A stretch of DNA of 64,000 bases from Winogradskyella vidalii (GCF_013403955.1 NZ_JABFDG010000001.1:124001-188000), one strand, 5' to 3'; numbered from the stretch's first letter, positions 16,757 through 25,579 are shown. Translations and numbers: made by a program. Notes: generated from the sequence alone by a model not told the origin.

Positions 16757-17377
16757 CTATTGTGTTGTTGATTTTAAGCTTGTTTTTCGGCCTATCCAAA
16801 AAGCAACAAGCGTCAATGCCATGCCTAGAAACATGAGATAACCTCCTATATGTGGCCAAGAGTCTACATCAAAATTTAATAATTTTTGATAACCAATTAA
16901 TGGCGGTTTGTAGCTCATTGGTGTGCCATCTGGGTTGGTGACTTTAATAATAGCATTAGGGTCTAAATTGCTACCATAATCTATTAGCCAATTGTTAAAA
17001 TCATACATACCTAGTATCCCTAAAACAGACATAAGTATAAACCAAGCTAAAAAATAGTTATAGCTAACTTTTTCTAAGTAGCCTAATAAGCCAATAATTA
17101 CTCCCAGTATTGCCATGGTTAATATAACAATAGGGAACACCGTGAACTCCCACATATCTTCTGCTTTTGGAATGGTTTGCATACCGATATAATGGTTTAA
17201 GCCGTCTATATTTTGTAGGTCAAATTCTTCTACGCCTTCAATACCTTGTATATAGATGTTCATCCCTAATGGCTCTGGATATTGTGGTGCGCCAAGCATA
17301 ATATTCCATAATGGGAATTTAAAAAGTCCTAATAATAGTAAAGCGCCTATTATCATTATAATTCCAGCCTTTTTCAT
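16757..17377 (-). CDS. Four-helix membrane protein of the clade II nos cluster (NosB-like position)
   Basis: 206 residues with four predicted membrane helices (about 4-26, 83-104, 110-130 and 176-197) and two periplasmic loops; the first loop has the conserved-looking GLNHYIGMQTIP and the third helix is followed by a loop with WPHIGGYL. Clade II N2O clusters commonly carry a polytopic membrane protein right after nosZ, called NosB in epsilonproteobacteria. This gene has that position, but I cannot show homology. The His/Met residues facing the periplasm could bind copper or take part in electron transfer. A strong terminator lies between nosZ and this gene. Confidence 0.72.
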   Translation of the reverse strand: MKKAGIIMIIGALLLLGLFKFPLWNIMLGAPQYPEPLGMNIYIQGIEGVEEFDLQNIDGLNHYIGMQTIPKAEDMWEFTVFPIVILTMAILGVIIGLLGYLEKVSYNYFLAWFILMSVLGILGMYDFNNWLIDYGSNLDPNAIIKVTNPDGTPMSYKPPLIGYQKLLNFDVDSWPHIGGYLMFLGMALTLVAFWIGRKTSLKSTTQ

Positions 17378-17489
17378 AATATTACTTCCCGAACAAACGG
17401 AATCTTTTTAGTTAATCGTTGAATTCTTTGGAGTCACCTTTTTAAAACGAAGATTTTTTGAACTTCATTATATCGTGATGATTTTGAGA

Positions 17490-17510
17490 TTTCTGCTTTC
17501 GCAGGAATTG
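17490..17510. repeat. Short REP-like hairpin (ATTTCTGC/GCAGGAAT)
   Basis: GAGATTTCTGCTTTCGCAGGAAT resembles a very common flavobacterial intergenic hairpin (GATTCCTGC...GCAGGAAT), here slightly degenerate. It is between the nosZ terminator and the NosB-like gene. Confidence 0.4.
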
Positions 17511-17525
17511 TAGTGATTTAAAAAG

Positions 17526-17558
17526 AAAGGCGAGAGCGATAAATCAACTCTCGCCTTT
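17526..17558 (-). terminator. Strong intrinsic terminator after nosZ
   Basis: Perfect 11-bp stem AAAGGCGAGAG / CTCTCGCCTTT with an 11-base loop; on the minus strand it is followed by TTTCTTTTT. It should end or attenuate the nosZ transcript, so that the maturation genes downstream are expressed at a lower level or from their own start. Confidence 0.8.
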
Positions 17559-17623
17559 GTATTAGAGAAATAAACACTAAAACAAAATTTCTCTAAGCTA
17601 ATTATTTAAAAATAAGCGTGGGG

Positions 17624-19582
17624 CTATTCGCCTAATGACCAAGACAATTCAATGTCTGAATCTTCTGGTGATACACGAATATAACCTTGCATTTCTTGGT
17701 GTAATGCTGAACAGAAATCTGTACAATAGAACGGCCAAACACCAACTTGTTTCGGTTCCCAAGTTAAGGTTCTCGTTTGTCCTGGAGCTATTAGTAATTC
17801 AGCATTATTTGCACCAATCATAGCGAAACCATGAGGCACATCAAAATCTTGTTCTAGATTGGTAATATGGAAGAACACTTTGTCACCAACTTTTATACCT
17901 TCAATATTATCGGGTGCAAAATGACTACGAATCATCGTCATATAAATATGAACGTTTTTACCATCTCTAACGATTTTAGCATCAGCACCGCTTAAGGTTT
18001 TCTTCTCATGTTGATTTTCGTCTAACCGGTATATTTTTTTCGAATTATTTTTAACGATTTCAGCAGGAATAGCAGCCGCATAATGTGGCTCGCCATGCGT
18101 AGGGAAATCTAAAAGTAACTCCATTTTTTCACCTGAAATATCATATAATTGAGCCGAGTGTTCCATTTCTGGGCCTGTTGGTAAATAACGGTCTTTTGTT
18201 ATTTTATTCATTGCAAACATGTATTTGCCAAAAGGTTCCGATGAGTTTCCTCCAGGAATTGTTAAGTGTCCAACAGAATAATAGGTTGGTTTTCTATCGA
18301 TAACTTCCCAGGTGCCTAATTTCCATTTTACAACTTCAGAAGAAATAAAGAAGGTGGTATAGGCATTTCCTTTTCCATCAAACTCAGTGTGTAATGGTCC
18401 TAATCCTGGTTGTTCAACAGAACCGGCTAAAACATCTTCAAAATTCAAAATTGGAATACCGTAGGCGTCACCTTCAAATTTTTCATTTTCTATAGCATCT
18501 AGCATTTTTGTGAATGAGTGTACCGTTAAATTAGCTGATAATTTACCATTACCTACAATGTATTCTCCTGAAGGATCAACATCACAACCATGAGGCGATT
18601 TAGGTGTAGGGATTAAATACACAGCGCCAGGAACTTCTGAAGGATTAACGACACGCACTTCTTTTTTCATGGTAGAAGTAGCCGTATGTGTATGCTCGTC
18701 ATAAACGTTATGTGCATAATTAGCCGGCATCATGGTACCACCACCATTATTAACGTATGCTTCGATTTTTTTCCAGTTAATGGCCGCAATAAAATCTTTA
18801 TCGTTTTGTGAGGCGTTAACTTCTAAAAGCGTATTTGCTTCTTCCGTATTGTAAGTGGTGAAGAAGAACCAACCATGAGATTTTCCACGTCCAGGGTGAG
18901 ATATATCGTAGTTGAAACCTGGCATTAAAACTTGAAATTTAATATCCATGTGTCCAAGTTCTGGATCTACAGAAATAAAAGATAAAGCGCCTTTAAAGTT
19001 ACCTTTGTACTCATTAATCGGAATGTCTTTTTGTGGCACAGGAACAGAAAAACGCGTACCTGCTACAACATACTCCGTGTTTTCAGTAACAAATGAGGAA
19101 CTATGATTACCTGCACTATTTGGAACTTCAATAATTTCTTCGGTTTCAAAAGTGGTTAAACTAATTCTTGCTATACGAGGTGTATTATTTCCATTAATAA
19201 AAACCCATCGCCCATCTAATTTTCCGTTAGTTTGAGAAATGTCTGGGTGATGCGAATCGTCCCATGGTACAAAACCATAAGAGGTTTCAAACATAGGTTT
19301 TGTTTCTTCAGAATACCCATAACCATTGGTAGGGAATTGAGAAAACACAGGAATTTCTTTGAATAAGCGTCCTGAGGGCAAACCGTAAACCGTAAGGTTA
19401 CCACTATAACCACCAGAGATGAATGCGTAATGTGAATCGTGCTCTCCAGGTGCTACATATACTTTTTCTGCATTATTACTAGATAAGGCACCAGAATTGC
19501 TAGACTTACTAGAATTGTTACAGCTTGTAAATGCCGCAAAAATCGCTACAATTGCAAGTGTCGATTTTAATATTTTTTTCAT
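17624..19582 (-). CDS. nosZ: Nitrous oxide reductase, clade II (Sec/lipoprotein type)
   Basis: Reduces N2O to N2 in the periplasm. 652 residues. The N-terminus has no twin-arginine motif; it reads as a Sec signal with a lipobox-like AAFTSC (Cys20), as in clade II enzymes. The seven-bladed propeller holds the CuZ histidine regions (DSHYAFISGG, DDSHHPD, PKSPHGCD, HTEFDGKG, GHLTIPGG). The C-terminal cupredoxin domain has the CuA ligands in FYCTDFCSALHQEMQG (Cys620, Cys624, His628, Met631). All key residues are present, so it should be active. It follows the cytochrome c gene by 196 bp. Confidence 0.95.
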   Translation of the reverse strand: MKKILKSTLAIVAIFAAFTSCNNSSKSSNSGALSSNNAEKVYVAPGEHDSHYAFISGGYSGNLTVYGLPSGRLFKEIPVFSQFPTNGYGYSEETKPMFETSYGFVPWDDSHHPDISQTNGKLDGRWVFINGNNTPRIARISLTTFETEEIIEVPNSAGNHSSSFVTENTEYVVAGTRFSVPVPQKDIPINEYKGNFKGALSFISVDPELGHMDIKFQVLMPGFNYDISHPGRGKSHGWFFFTTYNTEEANTLLEVNASQNDKDFIAAINWKKIEAYVNNGGGTMMPANYAHNVYDEHTHTATSTMKKEVRVVNPSEVPGAVYLIPTPKSPHGCDVDPSGEYIVGNGKLSANLTVHSFTKMLDAIENEKFEGDAYGIPILNFEDVLAGSVEQPGLGPLHTEFDGKGNAYTTFFISSEVVKWKLGTWEVIDRKPTYYSVGHLTIPGGNSSEPFGKYMFAMNKITKDRYLPTGPEMEHSAQLYDISGEKMELLLDFPTHGEPHYAAAIPAEIVKNNSKKIYRLDENQHEKKTLSGADAKIVRDGKNVHIYMTMIRSHFAPDNIEGIKVGDKVFFHITNLEQDFDVPHGFAMIGANNAELLIAPGQTRTLTWEPKQVGVWPFYCTDFCSALHQEMQGYIRVSPEDSDIELSWSLGE

Positions 19583-19669
19583 AATCGTATGATTTAAATT
19601 GTATTTATACTAGTTTGTTGGTTTAGTTAATAAAGCTATGTTTATAAATGTGTACAGTACCGTTTTGGC

Positions 19670-19710
19670 AAATACTTATCATAATAGTTGAGTTATAAGC
19701 ATAAGTATTT
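19670..19710. promoter_or_regulatory. Inverted repeat in the cytochrome c-nosZ gap
   Basis: Arms AAATACTTAT (19670-19679) and ATAAGTATTT (19701-19710) are perfect complements with a 21-base loop. There is no T-run, so it is not an obvious terminator; it may be an RNA processing or regulatory stem 88-128 bp before the nosZ ATG. Confidence 0.4.
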
Positions 19711-19778
19711 AATTGTAAACTTTATTAAAGCAAACAAGGCTAACATAAAAACCAATTGAAGTTTATAGTATAAGATTA

Positions 19779-20261
19779 TTATAAGGTTCTAAAATATTCT
19801 AATACGGCTCTTGCATCCTCTTCTGAAAGGCCTTGGTTTGCCATTGGAGCACCATTAAATTCCATTAATAAATCTTTAGCTAATGGATCTTCTTTGACCA
19901 TTACCTCTGGATTTAATATCATGTTCATTACCCATTCTGGGGTTCTTTTTTTCAAGATACCTGTTGGTGGTGGACCTATAAATTTCTTATCTACTTTATG
20001 GCATGCGGTACACATTTTATTGTAGACTTCCATTCCTGTCGCTACTAGGTCTTGATCTATTTCTTCATCTAGAGTTATAGAGGTAATTGGACCAACACCT
20101 TTGTTAGAAAGTTCGATGCGTTCTGTTGCAGGTACTTTTTTTTCAGTTTTTTCAGGTGCTTTTTTACCGTAGCTAGATGCTTCCTTTTTTTTATCACTGC
20201 CACCACAGCTTATAGCAGTCGCAATAACCATTATTGATAATAAATTCAGTATTTTTTTCAT
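19779..20261 (-). CDS. Lipoprotein monoheme cytochrome c, probable electron donor to NosZ
   Basis: 160 residues. Lipoprotein signal ATAISC (Cys19), a charged Lys/Glu linker (about 24-48), then a class I cytochrome c domain with heme motif CTACH (Cys84, Cys87, His88) and probable axial Met140 in NGAPMANQ. The gene opens the nos run and shares its direction, so it likely passes electrons to NosZ at the membrane surface. Its promoter is elaborate: TAAATTTG box, an 8+8 bp inverted repeat in the -33 region and an Rrf2-type palindrome above it. Confidence 0.9.
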   Translation of the reverse strand: MKKILNLLSIMVIATAISCGGSDKKKEASSYGKKAPEKTEKKVPATERIELSNKGVGPITSITLDEEIDQDLVATGMEVYNKMCTACHKVDKKFIGPPPTGILKKRTPEWVMNMILNPEVMVKEDPLAKDLLMEFNGAPMANQGLSEEDARAVLEYFRTL

Positions 20262-20281
20262 TGTTTTTGATTTAGTTTTAG

Positions 20282-20289
20282 CAAATTTA
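20282..20289 (-). promoter_or_regulatory. Promoter -7 box (TAAATTTG) of the cytochrome c-nosZ transcript
   Basis: On the minus strand TAAATTTG matches TAnnTTTG exactly; a start near 20276 is expected. There is no TTTG at -33; an inverted repeat takes that place. Confidence 0.6.
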
Positions 20290-20307
20290 AATTAGTTGAT
20301 AAGATAA

Positions 20308-20329
20308 ATACATGATATTTGTCATGTAT
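20308..20329. promoter_or_regulatory. Crp/Fnr-type inverted repeat (ATACATGA-N6-TCATGTAT) at about -42 of the nos promoter
   Basis: Perfect 8-bp arms with a 6-bp spacer, the half-site spacing of Crp/Fnr-family sites. Its centre (20318.5) is about 42 bp upstream of the predicted start near 20276, the class II activator position. Binding by a Crp/Fnr regulator is inference; none is encoded in this window. Confidence 0.6.
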
Positions 20330-20331
20330 TA

Positions 20332-20345
20332 GGATAATTTTATCT
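20332..20345. promoter_or_regulatory. Palindromic operator copy 3 (GGATAATTTTATCT) upstream of the cytochrome c-nosZ genes
   Basis: The same 14-mer as at 6747-6760 before the rrf2 gene. It lies two bases outside the Crp/Fnr-type repeat, centred near -62 of the predicted start. Probable Rrf2/NsrR-like site. Confidence 0.65.
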
Positions 20346-20588
20346 GATTTAAAATTATTTCAGTTTTTAAGCTATTAATAATTTAGTCAGAATGTAGATA
20401 AAATGGTCTAAAACAGGGGAGGTATTGATGTAGACTTATAAAAAATAAGGGGTTGAAAATTCTAAAATATCAACGTTATTTGTGGGATTTATTAAACCTA
20501 ATCTGAAGATTTAGTCATACAATGTTTTTTGGGATAACAGTTTTATGAAGGTTTGAACAGGTCGCAATGGTGGAATAATTTTTGCTTT
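20346..20588. other. Non-coding gap without recognised feature
   Basis: AT-rich spacer between the operators of the cytochrome c promoter and the stop of the barrel protein gene. I see no ORF of convincing quality and no clear hairpin terminator here. Confidence 0.5.
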
Positions 20589-21131
20589 TTAAAACCAAAA
20601 ACGCACAAAAGGCATCCAAGCTTCAGAGTAAATACTTCTGTCATTATCATAAAGCACATCGTATCTAATGCCTATTGTTACATTATTACTGGTATAACCT
20701 GCACCTATAAACAAAGCAGGATACCAATAATTTTCATCGCGATTGGTCACATAAGCATTGTCAAAATTTCTGCTGACGTGTAATTGTTCAAATTCTGTAG
20801 AGATTTGGACTTCTCTATAAGGATTAAATAAGCCAATAAGACTTCCGCCTAAAACGGTTGATTTAAAAATATCTTTTTGAGAACTGTAGGAGTAGTTTAG
20901 TCCAACACCAGAAGCAACATAAGGGTTAAAACGATAAACAGCACTTGGGGAAATAGAACCACTAAAGAAGCCATCTCCAAAATTAAGACCGAGACCACCA
21001 CCAAATTCTACTTGACTCCAAAAGTTAGAGGAGTTAGAATTATTGCTCTGGGAGAATACATTAATAGTACTCAGGCAAATAACTAAAGCAGTAAGAATTG
21101 ATTTTATTGTAAGTGTGCAGATCTTGTTCAT
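20589..21131 (-). CDS. Outer-membrane beta-barrel protein, small
   Basis: 180 residues with a signal peptide (about 1-28, ending in NVFSQ), then alternating hydrophobic strands with glycine/aromatic pattern (GGGLGLNFGDGFF, SAVYRFNPYVASGVGLNY) and a terminal WMPFVRFWF strand. About eight strands are expected, as in small OmpW/PorT-like barrels. Function unknown. Divergent from sucA, 115 bp apart. Confidence 0.8.
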   Translation of the reverse strand: MNKICTLTIKSILTALVICLSTINVFSQSNNSNSSNFWSQVEFGGGLGLNFGDGFFSGSISPSAVYRFNPYVASGVGLNYSYSSQKDIFKSTVLGGSLIGLFNPYREVQISTEFEQLHVSRNFDNAYVTNRDENYWYPALFIGAGYTSNNVTIGIRYDVLYDNDRSIYSEAWMPFVRFWF

Positions 21132-21199
21132 ATTGTTAGGGCGTGTTTTTAAATATGTTATAAATATAATAAATCCTTATCTATATTTAGTAAAAGTTG

Positions 21200-21207
21200 T
21201 ATTTTTG
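21200..21207 (+). promoter_or_regulatory. Promoter -7 box (TATTTTTG) of sucA
   Basis: Exact TAnnTTTG match 39 bp upstream of the sucA ATG. No clean TTTG -33 box seen. Confidence 0.5.
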
Positions 21208-21246
21208 GACAAATTATGTTGAAACGAAAACGTCTCAAAAACTATA

Positions 21247-24006
21247 ATGGATAAATATTCCTTTCTCAACGCAGCACATACAGCATACTTTGCTGATTTA
21301 TACGACCAATACCTTAAAAATCCAGATTCTGTAGAGCCAAGTTGGCGCGCCTTTTTTCAAGGTTATGATTTTGGGTCCGAAAATTATGGATTAGAAGGTG
21401 AAATTGTTGAAGGTGTTTCTACGCAAATACCAGAGCAAATCCAAAAAGAATTTCAAGTCCTAAACCTTATTGACGGTTACAGAAGTAGAGGTCACTTATT
21501 TACTAAGACAAATCCTGTAAGAGCAAGGCGAAAGTATGCGCCAACCTTAGAGGTTGAAAACTTTGGACTATCACAAAGTGATTTAGAAACCCAATTTTCA
21601 GCAGGAGAAGTTTTAGGCATTGGCTCAGCAACGTTACAAGTTATCATAGACCATTTAGAAAGCATTTATTGCTCATCTATTGGTGTAGAGTACATGTATA
21701 TTAGAAAACCTGAAGAAATTAAGTGGATTCAAAAGAAGCTTAATGTTAATGATAATCACGCTAATTTTTCTGCAGATGAGAAGAAAAACATCCTAAGAAA
21801 ATTAAATCAAGCCGTTTCGTTTGAAAACTTTTTGCACACTAAATATGTTGGTCAAAAAAGATTTTCACTAGAAGGTGGTGAAGCTTTGATTCCAGCACTA
21901 GATGCTTTAATTGAAAATGCATCAGAATACGATGTAAAAGAGTTTGTAATGGGAATGGCTCACCGTGGTCGTTTAAGTACTTTAACCAATATCTTTGGTA
22001 AATCTGCTAAAGACATCTTTAGTGAGTTTGACGGAAAAGATTACGAACAAGAAGTCTTTGATGGTGATGTAAAATACCATTTAGGTTGGACGAGTGATCG
22101 TGTAACCGATAAAGGCAAAAAAATAAATATCAATTTAGCGCCAAATCCTTCGCACTTAGAAACTGTAGGTGCCGTAGTGGAAGGGATTACGCGTGCTAAA
22201 CAAGATGATAAATACCCAGATAATCCTTCTCAAGTTTTACCAATAATTGTTCATGGTGATGCTGCCATTGCCGGACAAGGTTTAGTATATGAGTTGGTGC
22301 AAATGGCACAATTAGAAGGGTATAGAACCGAAGGAACGATTCATATTGTAGTGAATAACCAAATTGGTTTTACAACGAATTATTTAGATGCACGTTCTAG
22401 TACCTATTGTACAGATGTAGGCAAAGTAACACTTTCACCAGTATTACACGTTAATGCTGATGATGCTGAAGCTGTTGTTCATGCTACATTGTTTGCGCTA
22501 CATTTTAGAATGAAATTTAAGCGTGATGTATTTATAGATATGCTAGGCTACAGGAAATATGGCCATAATGAAGGTGATGAACCTAAGTTTACACAACCAT
22601 TATTATATAAAGCGATTTCTAAGCATAAAAACCCAAGAGACATTTATGCAGAACGCTTGTTAGCCGAAGGGGTAATTGACAAAAGTTTTGTTTCTAAAAT
22701 TGAAAAAGAATACAAAGATAGTTTAGAAGAAAAACTCGAAGATTCTCGTAAAGTAAAGAAAACTGAAATCACACCATTTATGCAAAATGAATGGACAGAT
22801 TTTATTTCGGTTGAGGAAGATAAAATGATGAAGCCTGTTGATACAACGTATCCTAAAGAAGGGCTGAAAGAAATTACCAAAGCCATTTCTAGCTTACCAG
22901 AAGACAAGAAGTTTATTAGAAAAATTCAACGTTTAATTGAGTCTAGACAAGCGATGTTTGATGAGGATCGTTTAGATTGGGCTATGGCAGAACATTTGGC
23001 TTACGGATCTATTTTATTAGATGGAAGTGATGTTAGAATTTCTGGTCAAGATGTTGAGCGTGGTACATTTTCTCACCGTCATGGCGTTGTAAAAGTTGAA
23101 GATAGTGAAGAAGAAATAGTGCTTCACAATAATATGAGAGAGAAACAAGGTCATTTCTATATTTATAACTCTCTATTATCAGAATATGGTGTAGTAGGTT
23201 TTGATTATGGTTATGCCATGGCAAGTCCTAAAACATTAACCATCTGGGAAGCGCAGTTTGGTGATTTTAGTAATGGTGCCCAAATAATGCTTGATCAATA
23301 CATTTCTGCGGCAGAAGATAAATGGAAGCTTCAAAACGGTTTAGTTATGTTGTTACCTCATGGCTATGAAGGCCAAGGTGCAGAGCATTCTTCGGCACGT
23401 ATGGAGCGTTATTTACAATTATGTGCTAAAGATAATATGTATGTGGCAGACTGTACGACACCTGCTAACATGTTTCATTTATTACGAAGACAAGTAAAAG
23501 CAGGTTATAGAAAACCATTAATTGTTTTTACACCTAAGAGTTTATTACGTCATCCTAAAGTCGTTTCTACAGTAGATGAATTTGCAAATGGAAGTTTCCA
23601 AATGCTTATTGATGATGCTAATGCTAATGCAGATAAAGTAAAATCTTTAATATTTGTAACTGGTAAATTTTATTACGATTTATTAGAAGAGCAAGAAAAA
23701 TTAGAAAGAGATGATGTTGCTTTAGTAAGAATAGAGCAATTGTTTCCTTTGCCGGCTGAAGAAATGAGGACGGTTATTCAAAAATATAGTAATGCAGATG
23801 AGATTGTTTGGGCTCAAGAAGAACCAAGAAACATGGGGGCTTATGCTCACATGTTAATGCATTTTGATGAAGCTAAACAATTTAGAGTTGCTAGTAGAAG
23901 ACCTTACGGTGCGCCAGCAGCAGGTAGTTCTGTACGCTCTAAAATAAGACATAAAGAAGTTATTGATTATGTTTTTGATAAGACTAAAGATAATAAGAGA
24001 AAATAA
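21247..24006 (+). CDS. sucA: 2-oxoglutarate dehydrogenase E1 component
   Basis: Thiamine diphosphate enzyme that decarboxylates 2-oxoglutarate and passes succinyl to the lipoyl arm of E2 in the TCA cycle. 919 residues. The start (FLNAAHTAYFADLYDQY) and PSWRAFFQGYD are typical of OGDH N-termini; GMAHRGRLSTLTN, IVHGDAAIAGQG with the ThDP-binding region and the transketolase-like pyrimidine domain (LPHGYEGQGAEHSSAR) follow. It is 36 bp before sucB, an operon. Confidence 0.97.
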   Translation: MDKYSFLNAAHTAYFADLYDQYLKNPDSVEPSWRAFFQGYDFGSENYGLEGEIVEGVSTQIPEQIQKEFQVLNLIDGYRSRGHLFTKTNPVRARRKYAPTLEVENFGLSQSDLETQFSAGEVLGIGSATLQVIIDHLESIYCSSIGVEYMYIRKPEEIKWIQKKLNVNDNHANFSADEKKNILRKLNQAVSFENFLHTKYVGQKRFSLEGGEALIPALDALIENASEYDVKEFVMGMAHRGRLSTLTNIFGKSAKDIFSEFDGKDYEQEVFDGDVKYHLGWTSDRVTDKGKKININLAPNPSHLETVGAVVEGITRAKQDDKYPDNPSQVLPIIVHGDAAIAGQGLVYELVQMAQLEGYRTEGTIHIVVNNQIGFTTNYLDARSSTYCTDVGKVTLSPVLHVNADDAEAVVHATLFALHFRMKFKRDVFIDMLGYRKYGHNEGDEPKFTQPLLYKAISKHKNPRDIYAERLLAEGVIDKSFVSKIEKEYKDSLEEKLEDSRKVKKTEITPFMQNEWTDFISVEEDKMMKPVDTTYPKEGLKEITKAISSLPEDKKFIRKIQRLIESRQAMFDEDRLDWAMAEHLAYGSILLDGSDVRISGQDVERGTFSHRHGVVKVEDSEEEIVLHNNMREKQGHFYIYNSLLSEYGVVGFDYGYAMASPKTLTIWEAQFGDFSNGAQIMLDQYISAAEDKWKLQNGLVMLLPHGYEGQGAEHSSARMERYLQLCAKDNMYVADCTTPANMFHLLRRQVKAGYRKPLIVFTPKSLLRHPKVVSTVDEFANGSFQMLIDDANANADKVKSLIFVTGKFYYDLLEEQEKLERDDVALVRIEQLFPLPAEEMRTVIQKYSNADEIVWAQEEPRNMGAYAHMLMHFDEAKQFRVASRRPYGAPAAGSSVRSKIRHKEVIDYVFDKTKDNKRK

Positions 24007-24042
24007 AAACAACGTAAGACCATAAGTTATAAATAAAACAAT

Positions 24043-25302
24043 ATGATTTTAGAAATGAAAGTGCCTTCACCAGGCGAATCAATTACTGAGGTAGAAATTG
24101 CAGAATGGTTAGTGCAAGATGGAGACTATGTAGAGAAAGACCAAGCGATTGCTGAAGTCGATAGTGATAAAGCAACATTAGAATTACCTGCAGAAGTTAG
24201 TGGAACAATTACACTTAAAGCAGAAGAAGGTGATGCCGTAGCTGTTGGTGCTGTAGTATGCTTAATTGATACTAGTGCTGAAAAGCCAGAAGGTGACGCT
24301 CCTGCAACTTACGAAGGCGGTGATGAAGGTGGTGGTGATAAGAATGTCGCAGATGATTTAAAAAAGGAACAAGACCAAACACCTAATACAGGTGAAAAAG
24401 CACCAAATCCTGCTCAAAAAACATATGCTTCAGGTACAGCAAGTCCTGCGGCTAAAAAAGTATTAGCTGAAAAAGGAATGGATGCTAGTGCTGTTTCTGG
24501 TACTGGTAAAGATGGAAGAATTACTAAAGAAGATGCTGTAAAAGCTGTACCATCTATGGGGACTCCAACAGGAGGAAATAGAGGAACAACGCATAGTAAA
24601 ATGTCTATGTTACGTCGTAAAGTAGCAGAACGTTTAGTTGAAGCTAAAAATACAACAGCCATGTTAACCACGTTTAATGAGGTTAATATGACGCCTATTT
24701 TTGAGCTGCGTAAACAATATAAAGAAGACTTTAAAGCAAAACATGGCGTCAGTCTTGGGTTTATGAGTTTTTTCTCTTTAGCAGTTGTAAGAGCATTAAA
24801 AATGTACCCTGCAGTGAATTCTATGATTGATGGTAAGCAAATGTTAACTTACGATTTTGTAGATATTAGTATTGCAGTGTCTGGACCAAAAGGATTAATG
24901 GTACCAGTAATTAGAAATGCAGAAAACTTATCGTTTAGAGGTGTAGAATCTGAAGTGAAACGTTTAGCATTAAGGGCGAGAGATGGTCAGATTACGGTTG
25001 ATGAAATGACAGGAGGTACATTTACAATTACTAATGGTGGTGTATTTGGAAGTATGTTATCAACGCCAATTATTAATCCGCCACAGAGTGGTATTTTAGG
25101 AATGCATAATATTATTCAACGTCCGATTGCTGTAGATGGTAAAGTTGAAATTCATCCAATGATGTACCTAGCTTTATCTTATGATCACAGAATTATTGAT
25201 GGAAAAGAATCAGTTGGTTTCTTAGTTGCTATAAAAGAAGCTTTAGAGAACCCTGAAGAATTATTGATGGATAATGATGTAAAGAAAGCTTTAGAAATGT
25301 AA
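24043..25302 (+). CDS. sucB: Dihydrolipoyl succinyltransferase, E2 of 2-oxoglutarate dehydrogenase
   Basis: 419 residues. Lipoyl domain at 1-76 with the lipoylated Lys43 in [11 protein letters not shown]; acidic Gly-rich linker; E3/E1-binding domain at about 130-170 ([26 protein letters not shown]); catalytic domain with [12 protein letters not shown] carrying the active-site His. A strong terminator at 25322-25358 ends the sucAB transcript. Confidence 0.97.
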   Translation: MILEMKVPSPGESITEVEIAEWLVQDGDYVEKDQAIAEVDSDKATLELPAEVSGTITLKAEEGDAVAVGAVVCLIDTSAEKPEGDAPATYEGGDEGGGDKNVADDLKKEQDQTPNTGEKAPNPAQKTYASGTASPAAKKVLAEKGMDASAVSGTGKDGRITKEDAVKAVPSMGTPTGGNRGTTHSKMSMLRRKVAERLVEAKNTTAMLTTFNEVNMTPIFELRKQYKEDFKAKHGVSLGFMSFFSLAVVRALKMYPAVNSMIDGKQMLTYDFVDISIAVSGPKGLMVPVIRNAENLSFRGVESEVKRLALRARDGQITVDEMTGGTFTITNGGVFGSMLSTPIINPPQSGILGMHNIIQRPIAVDGKVEIHPMMYLALSYDHRIIDGKESVGFLVAIKEALENPEELLMDNDVKKALEM

Positions 25303-25321
25303 GGCTTATTATATAAGATTT

Positions 25322-25358
25322 AAAAAGCGCAATTCCATTTGGAGTTGCGCTTTTTTTT
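25322..25358 (+). terminator. Intrinsic terminator after sucB
   Basis: Stem AAAAAGCGCAA..CC / GG..TTGCGCTTTTT with loop ATTT and a run of eight T. Confidence 0.85.
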
Positions 25359-25393
25359 GTTCCTAACTAACAAGAACATTTAACTAACTAAAA

Positions 25394-25510
25394 TTAATTA
25401 AAAAAATTGACAACAATATTGGCCGATACTACAATTACCGAACTTGTAATTATTAAGATTATAAATAGCTTATCCCATTTTCTAGATGAATCTTTTTTCA
25501 TTGTTTCCAT
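25394..25510 (-). CDS. Possible 38-residue single-span membrane microprotein
   Basis: Reads METMKKDSSRKWDKLF followed by a hydrophobic stretch (LFIILIITSSVIVVSANIVV) and NFFN, stop TAA at 25394-25396. A second in-frame ATG at 25501 would give 35 residues. Positive N-terminus plus one transmembrane helix is the usual form of small membrane proteins. A 13-bp stem hairpin lies 20 bp upstream. It is not supported by homology; overlap with no other gene and sensible composition are the only arguments. Confidence 0.45.
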   Translation of the reverse strand: METMKKDSSRKWDKLFIILIITSSVIVVSANIVVNFFN

Positions 25511-25529
25511 AACATTTTCGTCTTTTTTA

Positions 25530-25563
25530 AAAGCTCTGAATTAACCTAAAAATTCAGAGCTTT
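25530..25563. terminator. 13-bp perfect stem hairpin (AAAGCTCTGAATT/AATTCAGAGCTTT)
   Basis: Perfect stem with 8-base loop. On the minus strand it is followed by TTTT then AAAAAA, so it may be a weak terminator, or a leader structure for the small ORF that begins 20 bp further on. Confidence 0.5.
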
Positions 25564-25579
25564 AAAGAATTGATTTTTA

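Noticed and set aside
19216..19413. 65-residue frame within nosZ on the same strand
   Set aside because: Out-of-frame shadow of nosZ; the nosZ frame is continuous and complete, so there is no frameshift.
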